DNA of 64,000 bases from Acanthamoeba lenticulata (taxonomy: Eukaryota; Discosea; Longamoebia; Acanthamoebidae): positions 124,001 through 188,000 of the forward strand of contig NAVB01000563.1 in NCBI GenBank assembly GCA_002179805.1. Direction: 5' to 3'. The translations under genes were made by a program, and so were the position numbers. The notes beneath the pieces are model-generated. The model was given only the letters and a program-made list of their open reading frames with translations. It was not told the DNA's origin and searched no databases. Positions 26,420 to 38,100 of the stretch are shown here, piece after piece; the stretch's first letter is position 1; each line of letters opens with the position of its first letter.

Positions 26420-29400
26420 TCAGCGGTGCTCGAGGGTGAAGAGGAAGGGATCGCGGGAGGCGGCCGCGAGGAGCATGCGGATGACGGGCGGGTCGACGCC
26501 GTCGTAGGTCCAGCGGAAGTTGCGGATGATGTAGGCGAAGAAGGTGTTGGCGATCTGGAGGGCGAGGTCGGCGCCGGGGCAGTTCTTCTTGCCGCCGCCA
26601 AAGGGGACCCACGAGTGCGGGACGAGGGGCTTGTCGAAGCGGTCCGGGTCAAAGGCCGTCGGGTTGGCCCAGAAGCGCGGGTCCTGGTGGATGCTGGCCG
26701 TGTGAATCATGTAGGTCGTGCCGGCGGGCACCTCCCACTCGCGCAGGGTGTCGTCCTCCATGGAGACGCGGGCGTAGATCTCGCCGCCGGGCGGGTAGTA
26801 GCGGTAGATCTCCTTGACGAGCTTGGCCAAGTAGGGCAGCTTGTGGAAGTCGAGCACGGTGAGGTCGCGCTGCGGGTCGGCGAGGACGGCGTCGAGCTCG
26901 GCCTGGGCGCGGGCGAGCACGGCCGGGTTCTTGGCCAGGAGGTACATGCCGTGGCCGATGGTGAAGCTGAAGGTGGGCGAGATGCCCATGAACGAGTCAA
27001 ACGTCGCGGCGATCACCTCCTTGTCGTCGAGCAGCGTCCCGTCCTCGGTGGGCGTGAGGGCCCACTTGGCCAGCCACGACGTCGCCTTACCGCTTTCCGG
27101 CGGGTTGCGGCGCACCTCGGCCAGGGCCTCGCGACTGAAGGCGCCGAAGAAGTCCATGGCCTCGTTGATCTTGGCCGTCTTGCCCTCGAGCTCGAGGATG
27201 AGGTTGTTGTACGGCGGCGAGTACTTGAGGAAGTCCGGGAAGTACGCGAGCCAGCGCTTGCCAAAGGTGACGAACTGCTGCAGCCGGGCCGGGTCGCGCT
27301 CGCAAAACTCGGAGCCAAAGGCGAGCGCGCAGGAGAGCTCGAGGGCCACGCCGGTCTCGTCCTCGGCGGCGTCGTAGCGCTTCCCGACGTGCTTTTCAAA
27401 CGTGGCCACCAGCTGCTTGGCCTTGGCGCTGAGGAGCGGGAAGTGGTACGCCGTGGCGGGCGTGATCTGCGTGTCGAAGATGGTGCGCAGGCGCTTCCAC
27501 TTCCACAGCTCCGACGGGTGGCTGTTGGAGAGGGCCGTGAAGATGGTGCCGTTGGTGTAGCCCACGAGGCGGCCATAGGTGTAGTCCGAGTAGTCCATGC
27601 GCGAGCGGAGCCAGTACTTGTCCGACTCAAAGATCTTGCCCAGGTCCTCGGGGTCCGACAGGAGGATGTTGGTGCCGTCGTTGGACAGCTCAAACTTGAC
27701 CACGTCGCCGTACTCCTTGGTGTAGTCCACGAACGGCTGCACGGAGCCCCACAGGGCAAACGGCAGGAAGTGGAGGTCGTCGGTGGGCATCAGCGCCGCC
27801 ATGAGCGACGACTTGTCGTTGTCTGGGCTCGGCATGTCGTTGACCGAGTGGCACACCACCGGGTTGGTCTTGGGGTTGGACACGAAGAACAGGTTCTTCT
27901 GCAGGCACTTGACGTCGGTGTTCTCCACCACCATCTTCCGCAGCAAGTTGGTCTGCATTTTCAAAACAAATAACATCAATTGGTTCGTGAATAAAAAGAA
28001 TAAATGAATTTAAAATGACACAGAATTTTAAAAAAATAATCAAATGATAATGATAATTTCGAGACGTACGCCTTGGTTCTCGAGGTCGAGCTCTTCCCAC
28101 CAGAAGCTGTCGGGCAGCTTGGCGTTGGGGAAGCCGGGGAGCGGGTTGGGCTTCCAGAGGAGGTCCTGGAGGACGTTGGTGGTCGGGCAGTTCCAGGGCT
28201 TGTAGTTGGAGATGCACCAGAACATGCCCCAGTTGATGCCGAAGCGATCGGCAGCGGCGGCCTTGAAGAGCGTGTAGAAGTTGATGACGAGCATGGAGCG
28301 CGGGATGTGGGTGTTGGGCCACCACTCCTCGTCGAGCTCCTGGCCGACCCAGAGGTCGACGTCGTCGGGCGTCCGGTAGAGGCGGCGCAGCTGCTGCTGG
28401 AAGTAGACGTTGCTCGTGAACTCCTCAAAGGTCGCGCGCGGCTTGAACGGCACGACGCCGTCGTAGCACTTGCGCGCGTACTCGTTGAACGTGGGCAGGC
28501 CGCGCTCGCGCTCGTGCTGGATGGCCCATGCGGCGAGATCGAAGCCGTTGCCCTCGTCCGGGTTGCGGAAGTTGAACTTCATGCTGCGGTATGCGTCCTG
28601 GATGCCGCTGTGGAAGTCCGGAATCTGAGTCACGCTCATGGCCTGCACGACGGTGTCCATGCTCGTCTCGCGGAAGCTGGTGGCGTTGAAGGCCGTCTCG
28701 GCCAGGCTGATGAGCGTCTTCGGGTTGTTCTCGGCGTCGTAGACCTGGAGCGTGGCTGGGATGAGGTCGTGCCAGCGGTAGCCGACGGAGAACTCGTTGG
28801 GCAGCGAGTAGGGATCGCCCGTCTTGGGGTTGAGCAGCATCTTCCACGGGTAGGACATGGTCAGCGGGTTGATCTCGAGCGCCGAGAGGCCCGTCCAGCT
28901 GCGCATGATGGCCGTCGGGTCGTCCGGCCACGGCACGTCGATGAAGTAGGCCTTGAAGTAGGCCGAGCCGATCATGTTCATCTTGGCGCCCATCACGATG
29001 CGCGCCGTCTGGAAGAGCTGCTCCACGTTCCACTCCGGGTACTTGCCGTGCAGCACGCCGCACATGCGGTTGTGCTCGCGCACAAACAGCGTCTGGTAGA
29101 CCATCAGCAGGTAGTCCTGGTTGGCCCGCAGGTCGCCCGCCGCAAACAGGTTGCGCTGCTGGCCCGGCCGGCCCGGCAGCGAGAAGTTGAACCGCGCGTC
29201 GTTGAGCGGCAGGTAGTCGTCGTCCAGGATCAGCTCGCACTTGAGCTCGCCCTGCGCGTCCTTCTGCCGCAGCAGCGCGTTCATCTCCTTGCTCGTGCCG
29301 TAGATGGTCTCCAAGTCCATCCAGTTGCTCCTCTTGTTTAGCTGCTCGCGCGGGACACCGTTCTCGCCTGTACAACAACAACAACAACACGCAGAGAGTG

Positions 29401-30575
29401 TGAATGTTTACGCGCCAAGGAGAAGCTTCGGGAGAGATTCGACGACGACGAACCGGTGCCTGGAGCCCGCTGGCTGCGCCAGAACTCGAGCTTGGTCTTA
29501 GGGGGGAAGTCGGGGTCGCCGGCAGGGATATCGATGTTGAGCAGATCGCCTGGCTCGCGGCCGGCGTCCGACAGCATCAGGTCATGGACCTTAACAAGTG
29601 AAAAAGAGCAGGTGAGCATAAAAACATGAATAAACTTTATAAATAAATAAAATAGGAAGATTGGTCTTGTACCAAGAACTCGACGTAGCCCAAAAGCCAT
29701 GGGGTGTGGTCCCAGTAGCTTGTCTTCCTGTTCTTGAAGAAGATGTTGCTCAGCTCACGCGGGTTGGGGCCCTCCCTCGGTTCGCCCAGCGTGCCTGTGT
29801 TCCGGTGTGGAGGAGAAAAAGAAATTAGCAAATGAAAATGTCGACACATGAGTCAGACTGTTGCATGGACCCAAAATAGGCACCAAGCCTTCCAACAACT
29901 GCTTAAACAAGCCAGATTGCAAGGGGACACAACTAAAAACAAACACACAACGGATAGGTACCAGGCTTGTAGTGGGGTGGAGTGTAGTCACGGGCGTAGG
30001 CCTGATCCTGGGCACCCGCGCTGGACTGGCCCTTTCGGAGCCAGTTGCACGAGCCGTCCCACGATCGGTAATAGTACGACTCCTTCGATTCCAGGCACTT
30101 GGGATCGATCTCCCACCCTTCATTGAATTGAACGACATCACACCGACGTAAACGGCCGCTCTGTGAGTCAAGATACGGCCACGACGACAATTGTCGTTTT
30201 TGGCGGCAGAGTGAAGGGTCACGCCAAAAAACGAACCAAAGTCAGGGAAAGGGTTGGGCACGCCCGTGGCTGAGGTTTCCGCGCTGTCTTGCGCAGCCTG
30301 CTTGCTGAGGGTGGGCCATTGAGAGACGTCGAACAGGCTGTCAACTTTACCAGCAAGTTGTTTGTTGCCCGCAACCATTCCCTTGATATAGTCAAGAACG
30401 CTCTGCACGCATATGAAAGGGGCGGTTAGCTCTCGTCATGAGGCAAGGCGTTGCAAGGTGCCTTTTGCTTCGGCTCTTTTGTGTTGGGACTGCTCGAGGC
30501 CAGCGTAACGGCCACCGTCAGGGCAAGCAGCAGAGCGACGGCCCAGGCGGCAGGCGAGAAGCATCGTCTTGCCAT
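26420..30575 (-). CDS. Secreted heme dioxygenase/peroxidase fused to cytochrome P450 (Ppo/LDS-like)
   Basis: The ATG at 30575 starts a signal peptide (MARRCFSPAAWAVALLLALT). The N-terminal half is an animal-type heme peroxidase/fatty-acid dioxygenase: SWDGSCNWLRKGQSSAGAQD, then PNPRELSNIFF, then a distal-histidine helix joined across a splice (EFLV/HDLML), METIYGT-like WMDLETIYGTSKEMNALL, TLFVREHNRMC, and the YRWH motif in EFSVGYRWHDLIPA. In cyclooxygenase-type enzymes the Tyr forms the substrate radical and the His is the proximal heme ligand. The C-terminal half (26420-27960) is a P450: ExxR as EIYRYYPP and heme-Cys loop WVPFGGGKKNCPGADLAL. The I-helix region (DSFMGISPTFSFTIGH) lacks the usual AGxxT, as in hydroperoxide-rearranging P450s. 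This dioxygenase-P450 fusion is the fungal Ppo/linoleate diol synthase design for oxylipins. The substrate is inferred. Introns lie near 27960-28075 and at several sites in 29330-30430. Confidence 0.8.
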
Positions 30576-30940
30576 GACGAAGAGGGCGAGCGGTGGCTTG
30601 TTGGTGGCGAAAAGTGTTTGTGTTGAGTAGTGTGTTTGGCGCAGGAAGAGATAAGAGAATGGCCTACCCGACGGCGCCGATGTTTCACCGAGAGGGTTTC
30701 ACACCGGTTGGTTTTTTAGCGAGCCAATCGACGCCAGGACTTGTCACAGGGGCCACGGGGTGTCCTGTGCAGCCACCAAAGATATCCATCACGCTGGCCA
30801 GTGGCTGCCGAATTAGATGCATTGGGTTCCTTGATAACACGGCGACCAATCGCTCGTTGATGTGTCGACACTCCCAGTCGCGTGTAAGCCCCTTGGCCTT
30901 GGCACATCTTCATTTACACTTTCAACAGAGACCCCTGCAA
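30576..30940. promoter_or_regulatory. Divergent promoter, dioxygenase-P450 / amine oxidase
   Basis: 365 bp between two ATGs on opposite strands (30575 minus, 30941 plus). I see no exon and no clear TATA box. The layout would allow co-regulation of the two oxidases. Confidence 0.45.
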
Positions 30941-33518
30941 ATGGACCGCACACCGTACCGTCGCCATGTTTCGCTTCCTTTGTCCCGCTCCCTCACCCCT
31001 TGTTTCTTGAACGTGACAGGCTGCAGCAAGGCTCCAACTGGGACGTGGTCATTGTGGGCTCCGGCCTCTCCGGCCTCACCGCCGCCACGCGCATTCTTCA
31101 GGTAGGCCTCTTCTTTCCGGCCGTTCGAGGACAAAGCAGCTGACTACTGGATATGGTCCGGTTAGGCTCACCCGGACAAGCGCGTGCTTATTGCTGACGC
31201 GAACGACTGGTTCGGCGGCCGCACCCGTTCTATCTTCCTCGAAAAGTATGACTCCAAGGTCTCCATCGGTACGTTTGTCCTTTGCCTCTTTCGTTTTCTT
31301 CTTCTTGCCCACCGATCCTGAAACCGAAAACCAGGTGGCACGTTTGCGCTGTTCGAGCATAACGACACACTCGCACTGGCCCGTCAGGTAATTGCAACAC
31401 TAAAACTGCGCCAATGGAACATAAGCCATCGCCATTTGACTGTCCTATGACGGACCCTGGCTGACCGGAAATGGTAATTTAGGTGGACTGCTACCCGACC
31501 GAGTCCCTCCAGTTGAGCGATGTCAACTTCAAGCAGTTCAGCTCGGCGCTGTTCGACCCAACGGGCTTGCCCCTCTTCTTCAAGCTCATGTACAAGGGCG
31601 CCAAGATTGTCAAGAACGGTAAAATCGACTGGACTTGCAAGACGGCGCAAAAGCTGGACAAAATCAGCCTCGAGCAGTGGATTAAGGACAGCTACATCCT
31701 CAACAAGTTCAACCCCAACTTTACCCGGGAGTTCTTCTACCTTCTTGAGACCTGTACGTCTCCTGTCCGGGCGGTCATTCTCTCCGTTGACCCCGACTGA
31801 CTTGTGTGTGTTGTGTACGGAAGACCCCAACCTGAACACTGTGTCGGCCCTAATGTGCGCCATCGCGCTGTACATCCGATTCCGAGGCATCCCGCGCAAC
31901 GGCATCGAGATCCCGCCCAAGGTGCTCCGGTGGGAAGGCGGCACGGGCGTCTTCACTCAGGCCCTCGTGGACAACTTGAAAAAGCACTACACCAACTTCC
32001 AACTGCAGCTCAACTCGCCCGTCGAGTCCGTGAGCCAGCCGCCCGTGGCGCAGAAGAATGTTTCCGACGACTCGTTCCCGGTGCAGGTCGTCGTCAACGA
32101 CAACCGCACCTCACGCGTGACGGTCAACGCCAAGTACGTGATCGTGGCCACGTCGCCTCTCGCCTCGGCGCCCCGCGAGAACGGAGGCACCATCACCTAC
32201 ACTCCGGCGCTCCGGCCGGAGGCGGCCAAGCTGCTCGGGGCCACCGATGCCACGCCGACGGTCTCGTGCCAGATCCTGGTCGTGTACAAGACCCGCTGGT
32301 GGAAGGAGCAGGACGTCGGCATGTTCATCATGCCGGCCTACGCCACGCACATCAACGAGAAGGGCGTGTGGGGCAACGTCGTCGATGGCAGCGTGAAGGA
32401 CCCCTCCAAGCCCGGAATCGTGCGCATCTTCGTCGACTCGAACCGTGTCCCGGGCTGGACGCCGGACCAGATCCGTCAGTCGGCCGTGGACTTCCTCAAG
32501 GAGCTGTTCCCGGCCCAGCAGAAGTTTGTCGAGGCCTACGAGGAGATCATCCTGCACGACTGGAACAAGGCCAAGCCCACCATTCCGGGCGTCACCTTCA
32601 CCTACCCCCCGGCGCCGCAGGGCCTGCTGTCCAAGTACGGCCAGTACTTCACCGAGCCCCACGGCCGCATCCACTGGGGCGGGTCCGAGCGGTCGGTGTG
32701 GGGCGCCAACTGGATGGAGGGCGCCGTCGAGCGCGGCAACGACGTGGCCGAGGAGGTCCTCAAGGTCGCCGGCTGGGTCGGACCCGATTACAACGTGCGC
32801 GCGCAAGCGGCCAAGTTCAGCCAGAAGCGCATGGTGCTCGCCTCCGAGAGCGGCGCCTTTGGCGTGTCGACCAGCGCGGATGACGACGACCTGCAGGCTT
32901 CCCCCGAGGAGCAGGCGCCCAAGCTTATTCCGACGCCCACGAGCCCGCTCGGTCTGGCCGAGAGCTTGCAGCCGGACTCGCCTGATGCCTCCCGCCTGGG
33001 ATTCGATGAGCTCTTGGCCTGCGTCGCTGACGTGCAGCCGCCACCGCACGTTGAGGACACCGCCCAGTGGTTCTCGCCACAGCAGTGCCTCGAAGCCCTC
33101 CGCGAGCTCGAGGAGACCAAGAAGCAGAAGAAGCAGCTCAAGAGTTCGTCGTCGTCGTCGTCATCGTCGTCGTCGTCGACCTCAACATCGGCCTCTGTCC
33201 CGGCCGTGCCGGTCCCCTCGTCGCCGCTGCTCTACACCGAAACGCCGCGCCCGGCCTACCTCGCCGAGGGCACCACCCCACAGACTCTCATCCCACAGAC
33301 AAAGGTGCCTCCCCCCTCCTTCGTACCGTGTTCGTTCTTTTTCGCTTTCGTTTTTCTGGGGCTTCGCTAACTTTCTCTTTGTCCAGCCGACGCTTGTGTC
33401 GCCGCTGCCTACCTCGTCGAACGTGGCCGCCCAGGCGCCCGCCTTCTTGGCCGGTCTGGCCGTGGGCGTGGTGGTCACCCTGGCCGCTCTCCGCTTCACC
33501 AAGGCCGGCTCGCAGTAA
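30941..33518 (+). CDS. Flavin amine oxidase (MAO-like) with C-terminal tail anchor
   Basis: Exon 1 is only 14 nt (MDRT plus two bases, 30941-30954). A 65-nt intron then joins it in frame to LQQGSNWDVVIVGSGLSGLT at 31020, the FAD Rossmann motif GxGxxG. Then come ADANDWFGGRTRSIFLEKYD, IGGTFALFEHNDTLALARQV, RWEGGTGVFTQALVDNL, YVIVATSPLASAP and the FAD-site end HWGGSERSVWGANWMEGAVE. This is the MAO layout, but the Cys that covalently binds FAD in mitochondrial MAO is replaced (GVTFTYPP for GCYTTYFPP), and the second aromatic-cage Tyr is Trp (NWMEGA). A Ser-rich linker and a last hydrophobic helix (FLAGLAVGVVVTLAALRF) with KAGSQ after it resemble a tail anchor, as in MAO. Introns lie near 31102-31166, 31269-31334, 31387-31483, 31755-31824 and 33305-33387. 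Confidence 0.85.
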
Positions 33519-33619
33519 GACGGCCTAAACGACAACACCCCTCCCGCCCCAAACATCACCTGTACTTCTGGTTTCCTTATGAACGTGTTTTATCGTCGAC
33601 TTGCGCCCACACACAGCGG

Positions 33620-34936
33620 CTACTCGTCTCCTTCTTCGTCGGGTAGGTCCTTGAGAGAGGCGCCGAGCATGTAGTCGTCGGAGAGGACATCCCACTGCGG
33701 CTTGGCCTCGGTCTCGGCCTTGACTGCGGCGGCCTCCTCCTCGTCCTTGACAATCTCCTTCTTGGCGCTGGCTGCCCGGGCGCCACCAGTCTTCTTCAGC
33801 AGCTCCAAAAACTTGTTCTTCGTCATCTTCTCCGCTGTACGTGCACAAATTGGGTTGGGGTGGGGGATGGTGAGTGCACGTGCGCACGAAACAAGGGGAG
33901 GCCTGTAGCCGCCACGAACCCTTGACCGGGTTCTTCTTGGCCTCCTCGTGGGGGTCGGCGGCGGCCATCTCCTTCTGCTGCTTCCGCACCACGTTGAAGA
34001 GTTGCACCACTGTCCCGCGTGGCCACGGCCATGTGTGAGCAATTGCGACAAGGATCGATAGTCTTGCACGAGCAAGTAGATGTACAACGTACCACCCTTG
34101 GTGGCCAACTTGCGCAGGCGCGCCTCGGAGGGCTCGTTGAGGACAGTGGGAATGAAGTGGTCCTTCTCCTGAAGGAGCTTCTTCTTGAGCGCCATCTCTC
34201 GGGCTTCGCGTCGCTTTCGCCTCTCCGCCAAAAGCTTCTTGCTCGAGCGCTTCTTGAAACCCTTGAGGATGGGATCGGCCGCCGTCGTGGTGGCAGTAGT
34301 GGTCACGGCTTCCTCATCCTTCTTTGGCGCTGCCTCCGCAGAGGCGGCCTCGGACGTGGAGAGCAGCTTGCCCAGCACCATGGCGAAGGACACACTGCCG
34401 GGGCCCTTGCGCACGCGCGGCTCTTCTGGCTCACCCTCTTCGTCGTCATCGTCGTCATCACCATCTTCATCAGCTTTGCCCTCATCGTCATCAGCAGTGA
34501 CCTTTTCGCTTTCTTTGCCCTCATCAGCAACGCCATCAAATTCGTCCGGAGGCAGCTCATCGTCGTCTTCATCTTCATTTTGATCCTCAGCCTCCTCCAT
34601 CTTCCTCTTTTCACCCACACCCTTGCTTTCCTCTTGCAGCGACCACGATGGTGGCCGATTTTGCTGTGCTTGCTTCCATCGGGCGACAATCGATGATGCT
34701 GTCTCCTGGTCTTCATCTCCAGCGATTCTCATCTGATCTCCGTAGCTAGTCTCATCATCATTGTCGTCGTCGCTCGAGGACCACTTGTTCTTCTCTTCCT
34801 CCGAGCTGACCTCGAACTCTGCACCGCGCCGGTCCCAGTAGGCCTGCTCACCTCCACTCTTCCTTCTCTGTCCCGTCGCACCACCCGCCGCGCGTTGCCG
34901 CTTGGCCGGCCGGACAACTTTGCTGTTTTTTGACAT
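33620..34936 (-). CDS. RRP15: RRP15-like ribosomal RNA-processing protein
   Basis: Starts MSKNSKVVRPAKRQRAAGGA at 34936. A basic N-terminus and long acidic stretches (DEDDDELPPDEFDG; EDGDDDDDDEEGEPE) precede the conserved Rrp15 core: GSVSFAMVLGKLL, DPILKGFKKRSSKKLLAERR, ALKKKLLQEKDHFIPTVLNE, SEARLRKLATKGGTVVQLFN and VVRKQQKE. The C-terminus has KNKFLELLKK, WDVLSDDYMLGASLKDLPDE. Rrp15 is a nucleolar component of pre-60S particles required for processing of 27S pre-rRNA. Introns are near 34015-34095 and 33836-33920. It shares a short promoter with UTP25, another ribosome biogenesis gene. Confidence 0.8.
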   Translation of the reverse strand: MSKNSKVVRPAKRQRAAGGATGQRRKSGGEQAYWDRRGAEFEVSSEEEKNKWSSSDDDNDDETSYGDQMRIAGDEDQETASSIVARWKQAQQNRPPSWSLQEESKGVGEKRKMEEAEDQNEDEDDDELPPDEFDGVADEGKESEKVTADDDEGKADEDGDDDDDDEEGEPEEPRVRKGPGSVSFAMVLGKLLSTSEAASAEAAPKKDEEAVTTTATTTAADPILKGFKKRSSKKLLAERRKRREAREMALKKKLLQEKDHFIPTVLNEPSEARLRKLATKGGTLYIYLLVQDYRSLSQLLTHGRGHAGQWCNSSTWCGSSRRRWPPPTPTRRPRRTRSRVRGGYRPPLVSCARALTIPHPNPICARTAEKMTKNKFLELLKKTGGARAASAKKEIVKDEEEAAAVKAETEAKPQWDVLSDDYMLGASLKDLPDEEGDE

Positions 34937-35118
34937 GAATCTGTACTCTTCAGAGCCTGTGTGTGAAGATGGCGATGCAGCCAAGCCCGGGCAAAACGCG
35001 AAGAAAATACACAAAAAACGGAGAATGACCTATTTTTCCCTCTTCTTTCCTCAAATCTCAACATCAGCAAATAATCGCAACACTCTTGGCAGATAAATTG
35101 CTCAAGCAATAGGTGAAG
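34937..35118. promoter_or_regulatory. Bidirectional promoter, RRP15 / UTP25
   Basis: Only 182 bp separate the two ATGs on opposite strands. The right half is AT- and pyrimidine-rich (about 35015-35095). I found no TATA box. Both products act in nucleolar ribosome assembly, which makes shared control plausible. Confidence 0.5.
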
Positions 35119-38100
35119 ATGAAGAGGCAAGGTGGTGGCAAGGGCGGTGGATCGCACAAGCGGCGGAGAAAGGAAAGTGGAATGGCAGCACATCGCTACG
35201 TGACCAAGCTTAGCGGGGAAGGTGCTGAGGTGGAGGAGTTAGTTTCCGATCGCATCCGCGACGTTACGTTGGAAGTGCGGCGCGAAGAGGCCGCTGCCTG
35301 GCGCGCAGCGGTCCAACAACCTGTCGCTGCCGAAGGAGATCAAGATGGCGTCGATGAGGAGGAAGAAGAGGAGATGACCTCGTACGAGAGGCTCCTTTCG
35401 TCGTTTGGCAACACGATCAACGAGCAGGTCAAGCGGCGCCGGGAGGTCGCCCTCGCCAAGCGCCGCCAGCAGCTGCACGACCGCGAGCGCGCCAAAGCTG
35501 CCGAGGAAAAGAAGCAAAAAGCCAAACAGGTTACGGCAAAGAAGAAGCCCGTGAAGAAGGAGGAAGGGAAGGAAGAAGAGGCCGATGCTGCCGAAACAGA
35601 GGGTGTTGATGGCGAGGAGAACGCCAGTGAGAATGGCAAAGTCGCGGCCGATGCCAAAGGTGACGAGACCGGCGACGGGGAAGAGGGCGAGCTGCCTGAG
35701 GACGAGAACGTGAACCCTGAAGAGACCGACAACGCGACCGTGCAAGAGGCCGACCTTGCCGCGCTCGGCGTGGAAGAGGAGCAGAAAGGTGACCCCTTCC
35801 ACACGTTCGCCTCGGAGGTGCAGACTCTCTCCCTTTCAGCACTGTATTAGCATCTCTCTTTGATGTTCATCACTTTAGTGCTTCTCCTGGTGGGCAGATT
35901 GAAGCGGGCGAGGAAGTCGTAACGCGACTCACCGCCACCAAGTGGCACACGCACGAGGACGAGGTGCTGGGTCTCGTGCGCACTCGCATTCCGTCCGCCG
36001 GCGACCAAGTGCGCCTCCTCTTCCTCCTTTCCTCAGGAGCCGTGACAGCATCCCCTGTTAAGCAGTTTATGGTATTGACTGTCTATGAGTGAATGACAGA
36101 AGAAGGAGAAGGACGCCGACGAGTCAGCTTCTGTGTTCCCACCATTGTCGAATTCACGGCTGCCTACTACGGTGAGCTCACGTCCGGCCACCTCGCTGGT
36201 CACCCGCTTCAATGTGAAGAAGCGTATGGTCGACCAATGGGAACGTGTCTTTGGTACGTGCTTGCGTCCGATGGGGAAGCACGCAAGCTCCACACACTCA
36301 CGACGTGTTCAATGGTGGTTATGTGCGCCGCACCAAAATGCAGCCAAGAAGAAGACGCGAGTGTTCACCGACCTGCAGGAGGGGCTTTTCCCGATCCTGA
36401 ACGAGTACAAGGACCTTCTTTTCACCGCGGGCTCGTCCCAAAACCTGTCCGAAGTTCGCTCCCTCTACGTGTTCCACGCGCTCAATCACCTCATGAAGTG
36501 CGCCCTATCTCCCTGCACGCCAGACGGCGATATCCTTTGACTCACACATGATGCCATCATCTCCTCACTTGAATTAAAGGACACGCGACGCAGTGCTCAA
36601 GAACAGCGCCCGCCTCAACGCGATGTCCGAGGAGAAGCGAGCCATCACGTACGCCGCCATGAACGAAATCAATTGCTGTCTTTCTCTTCTCACTCACAAG
36701 CTTGTGTCTGGGCCATTCTCCCTGCAGGGATCTGCGGGACCAGGGCTTTGTGCGTCCCAAGATTCTCATCCTCGTACCCTTCCGTAATGCAGCGCTCGAG
36801 GTGGTCAAGCTCATCATCCAGCTGGCGCCCAAGTTGTTGCAGGTGCATTCTGCTTTTTAGTTGTTGTTTATTATAATGATCAGTTTTATTATGGCCTTTC
36901 TTTTACAACTCTTTGTTTCGCGTACGAGTCCTCACCATCGTGCGCTCGGAGAGCAGGACCAAGTCGACAACAAAACGCGATTCTTCAAGGACTACGGTAG
37001 TGATGAGACTCCGATCACCACCAAACCGCGTACGACAGAGCGCAACTCCCCTTGGCTCCCTTGCTCGTGTGTCAGTGGCTCACATGTCCGTATGATGGAT
37101 GGGGATTCGGCTTGCTGCAGAGGACTATCAGGACCTGTTCACCGGAAATAATGATGACTGCTTCCGCTTCGGTGTCAGCTTCACCAAGAAGACGGTTAAA
37201 CTCTTCTCCGAGTTCTACCATTCGGACATCATCATCGCCTCGCCCCTCGGCCTCCGAATGGTCGTCGGCGCGCCCGGGTAAGCGATTGCCGCGTTTTTCT
37301 TTGCATTTTCTTTCACGCGTTTGGGGCTGACCCCGTGTGCAGCGACAAGAAGCGCGACTACGACTTTCTCGCGTCGCTCGAGGTAGTGATCGCCGACCAG
37401 GCCGATGTCTTCCAGATGCAGAACTGGGACCACGTGAGCCTCCTGTTCGAGCACTTGAACCTCAAGCCTAAGCGCTCGCACGACTGCGACTTCTCGCGCA
37501 TCCGCACATGGGCACTCAATGATTGGTACGATTATTTTATCAATCCATCGCTTTGTTCTTGTCTTCCATTTGCTCCAGCTGATCACTTGAACCGCGGGAC
37601 GTCCCACAGGACCAAATACTTCAGGCAGACCCTCGTCTTCTCGTCGGTACAGACGGTGGAGCTTCACGCTCTGCTGAACCGCAACTGCTACAGTACGTGA
37701 GGACTTTGTTGCTTTGTCACTGGAGCGAGGAGACGTATGTTAACGTGGTCATTGTCTTGTGCCTGCTTGCGCTCCATGCAGACATGCGCGGAGCGGTGAA
37801 GGTGGCCCGCAAGGAGACCGGCACCATCTCGCGAGTAGTGCTCAAGGTGCAGCAGGTGTTCCATAAACTTGACTGCAACAACATCGAGGCCGTCGACGAC
37901 GCCAGGTTCAAGTTCTTCACGCAAAAGGTGCGGCAGCTCGACTGACCTCAAACAGTTGACAGCAACACGGCGCGGCTCAACTAACTCACCGCACAACAAC
38001 AACAACAACACAGATCTACCCGCAGCTCAAGGCCTCTTCTTCGAAGCACATCTTCATCTACTTTTCTTCGTACTTTGACTACGTGCGCGTGCGCAACTTT

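Noticed and set aside
26315..29341. Long plus-strand ORFs of 552 and 422 residues
   Set aside because: They run antisense to the dioxygenase-P450 exons, contain low-complexity V/R/H-rich translations and match no motif; they are shadows caused by GC-rich third positions.
31804..32883. Plus-strand 359-residue ORF in another frame of the amine oxidase
   Set aside because: The overlapping frame encodes continuous amine oxidase with conserved FAD motifs; this one has none.
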